Notes under the pieces: generated by a model
Seen by the model: only the letters and a program-made list of their open reading frames with translations
Database searches by the model: none
What the model was told of the DNA's origin: nothing
Position numbers and translations under genes: made by a program
Source of the DNA: VRUE01 sp963716735
GTDB lineage: Bacteria > Actinomycetota > Thermoleophilia > Solirubrobacterales > 70-9
Assembly: GCA_963716735.1 (NCBI GenBank)
Contig: OY970321.1
Coordinates: forward strand, 2,728,001 to 2,792,000
DNA: 64,000 bases
Direction: 5' to 3'
Shown: piece by piece, positions 63,864-64,000 of the stretch
Layout of the letters: each line of letters starts with the position of its first letter
Numbering within the stretch: position 1 is the stretch's first letter

Positions 63864-64000
63864 TTAGATCTTCAACAGCACAACGGTGTTGACGACGAAG
63901 AGGATCGCGAAGAAGACCGTCGCGCGATCCAGGTTGCGCTCGACCATCGAGCCGCCGCCGAAGGAGCTGCCGCCGCCGCCGATGCCGAAGGCGCCGGAGA
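63864..64000 (-). CDS. secG: Preprotein translocase subunit SecG, C-terminal part
   Basis: The minus-strand frame entering from the window edge encodes 45 residues: a Gly/Ser-rich loop (GIGGGGSSFGGGSMVERNLD) followed by a final hydrophobic helix (ATVFFAILFVVNTVVLLKI) and a TAA stop. This is the second helix of SecG with its usual GG-rich linker. The 5' part is outside the window. It is separated from tpiA, next to which secG normally lies in actinobacteria. Confidence 0.82.
   Translation of the reverse strand, partial: SGAFGIGGGGSSFGGGSMVERNLDRATVFFAILFVVNTVVLLKI

Overview
The window is GC-rich, actinobacterial-type DNA. Gene content and order point to the class Thermoleophilia (a Solirubrobacterales relative). 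The clues are a phosphate/polyphosphate supercluster, TadE/TadG-like pseudopilins, very large secreted Cys-repeat proteins, YxFxxD lipoproteins, and cytochrome c maturation System I. This placement is inferred from gene content; no rRNA is present to confirm it. Many genes appear to be leaderless: a TANNNT -10 box lies 6-10 nt before the start codon and no Shine-Dalgarno is visible.

Layout. 1-15025 is a phosphate module: uppP, an orphan OmpR/PhoB-type response regulator, pstSCAB-phoU, ppx, a split CHAD protein, a PHP-glycosyltransferase fusion, ppk, and a DUF47/PiT transporter pair. Two arrays of 11-nt-phased TTYACA-like repeats (2086-2114 and 8763-8780) look like PHO boxes. They would place both pstS and the PHP-GT/ppk/pit half under the regulator encoded at the head of the cluster. 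15031-19562 holds small membrane proteins, two TadE-like pseudopilins, a VapBC-type pair, a YxFxxD lipoprotein and a TadG-like/VanY/lytic-transglycosylase fusion. The tadE and tadG-like genes share a conserved upstream block at identical distance from their start codons. 19604-24329 carries a second VapBC module with its operator, plus MaoC, methyltransferase, two-part SDR/cupredoxin and crotonase genes. 24431-33727 is uvrC-rapZ, an ABC exporter, a VOC protein and the glycolytic run gap-pgk-tpiA-gpmI. The yvcK-whiA pair usual between rapZ and gap is missing. 33774-41840 has tgt, a secreted protein, a Ser/Thr kinase, lipoprotein, phosphoesterase, argS and ccmG-ccmH.

41895-52213 is an integrated element of about 10.3 kb in a tRNA-Gly(CCC) gene. 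The tRNA 5' half is duplicated at both ends. The element encodes a tyrosine integrase, an excisionase-like protein, a RepA-like ATPase next to an iteron-like non-coding region, a serine recombinase, two Xre regulators and cargo. The cargo includes a GIY-YIG protein, a protein with a HEPN-like Rx4H motif, a PH-like protein and unknowns. 52323-64000 returns to host genes: a GGDEF/degenerate HD-GYP protein, an ArsR-type regulator divergent from a 996-aa secreted repeat protein, a GT2, an SDR, ccmE-ccmF, a membrane protein and the 3' end of secG.

The most novel-looking structures are two families of intergenic hairpins. Each has short conserved boxes embedded in palindromic arms whose sequence varies between copies while pairing is kept: family A at 6710, 7787 and 58903, family B at 22883 and 38418. 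Other highlights are the pseudopilin-hydrolase fusion with its shared promoter block, and the tRNA-Gly element that appears to supply the tRNA's promoter and 5' half.
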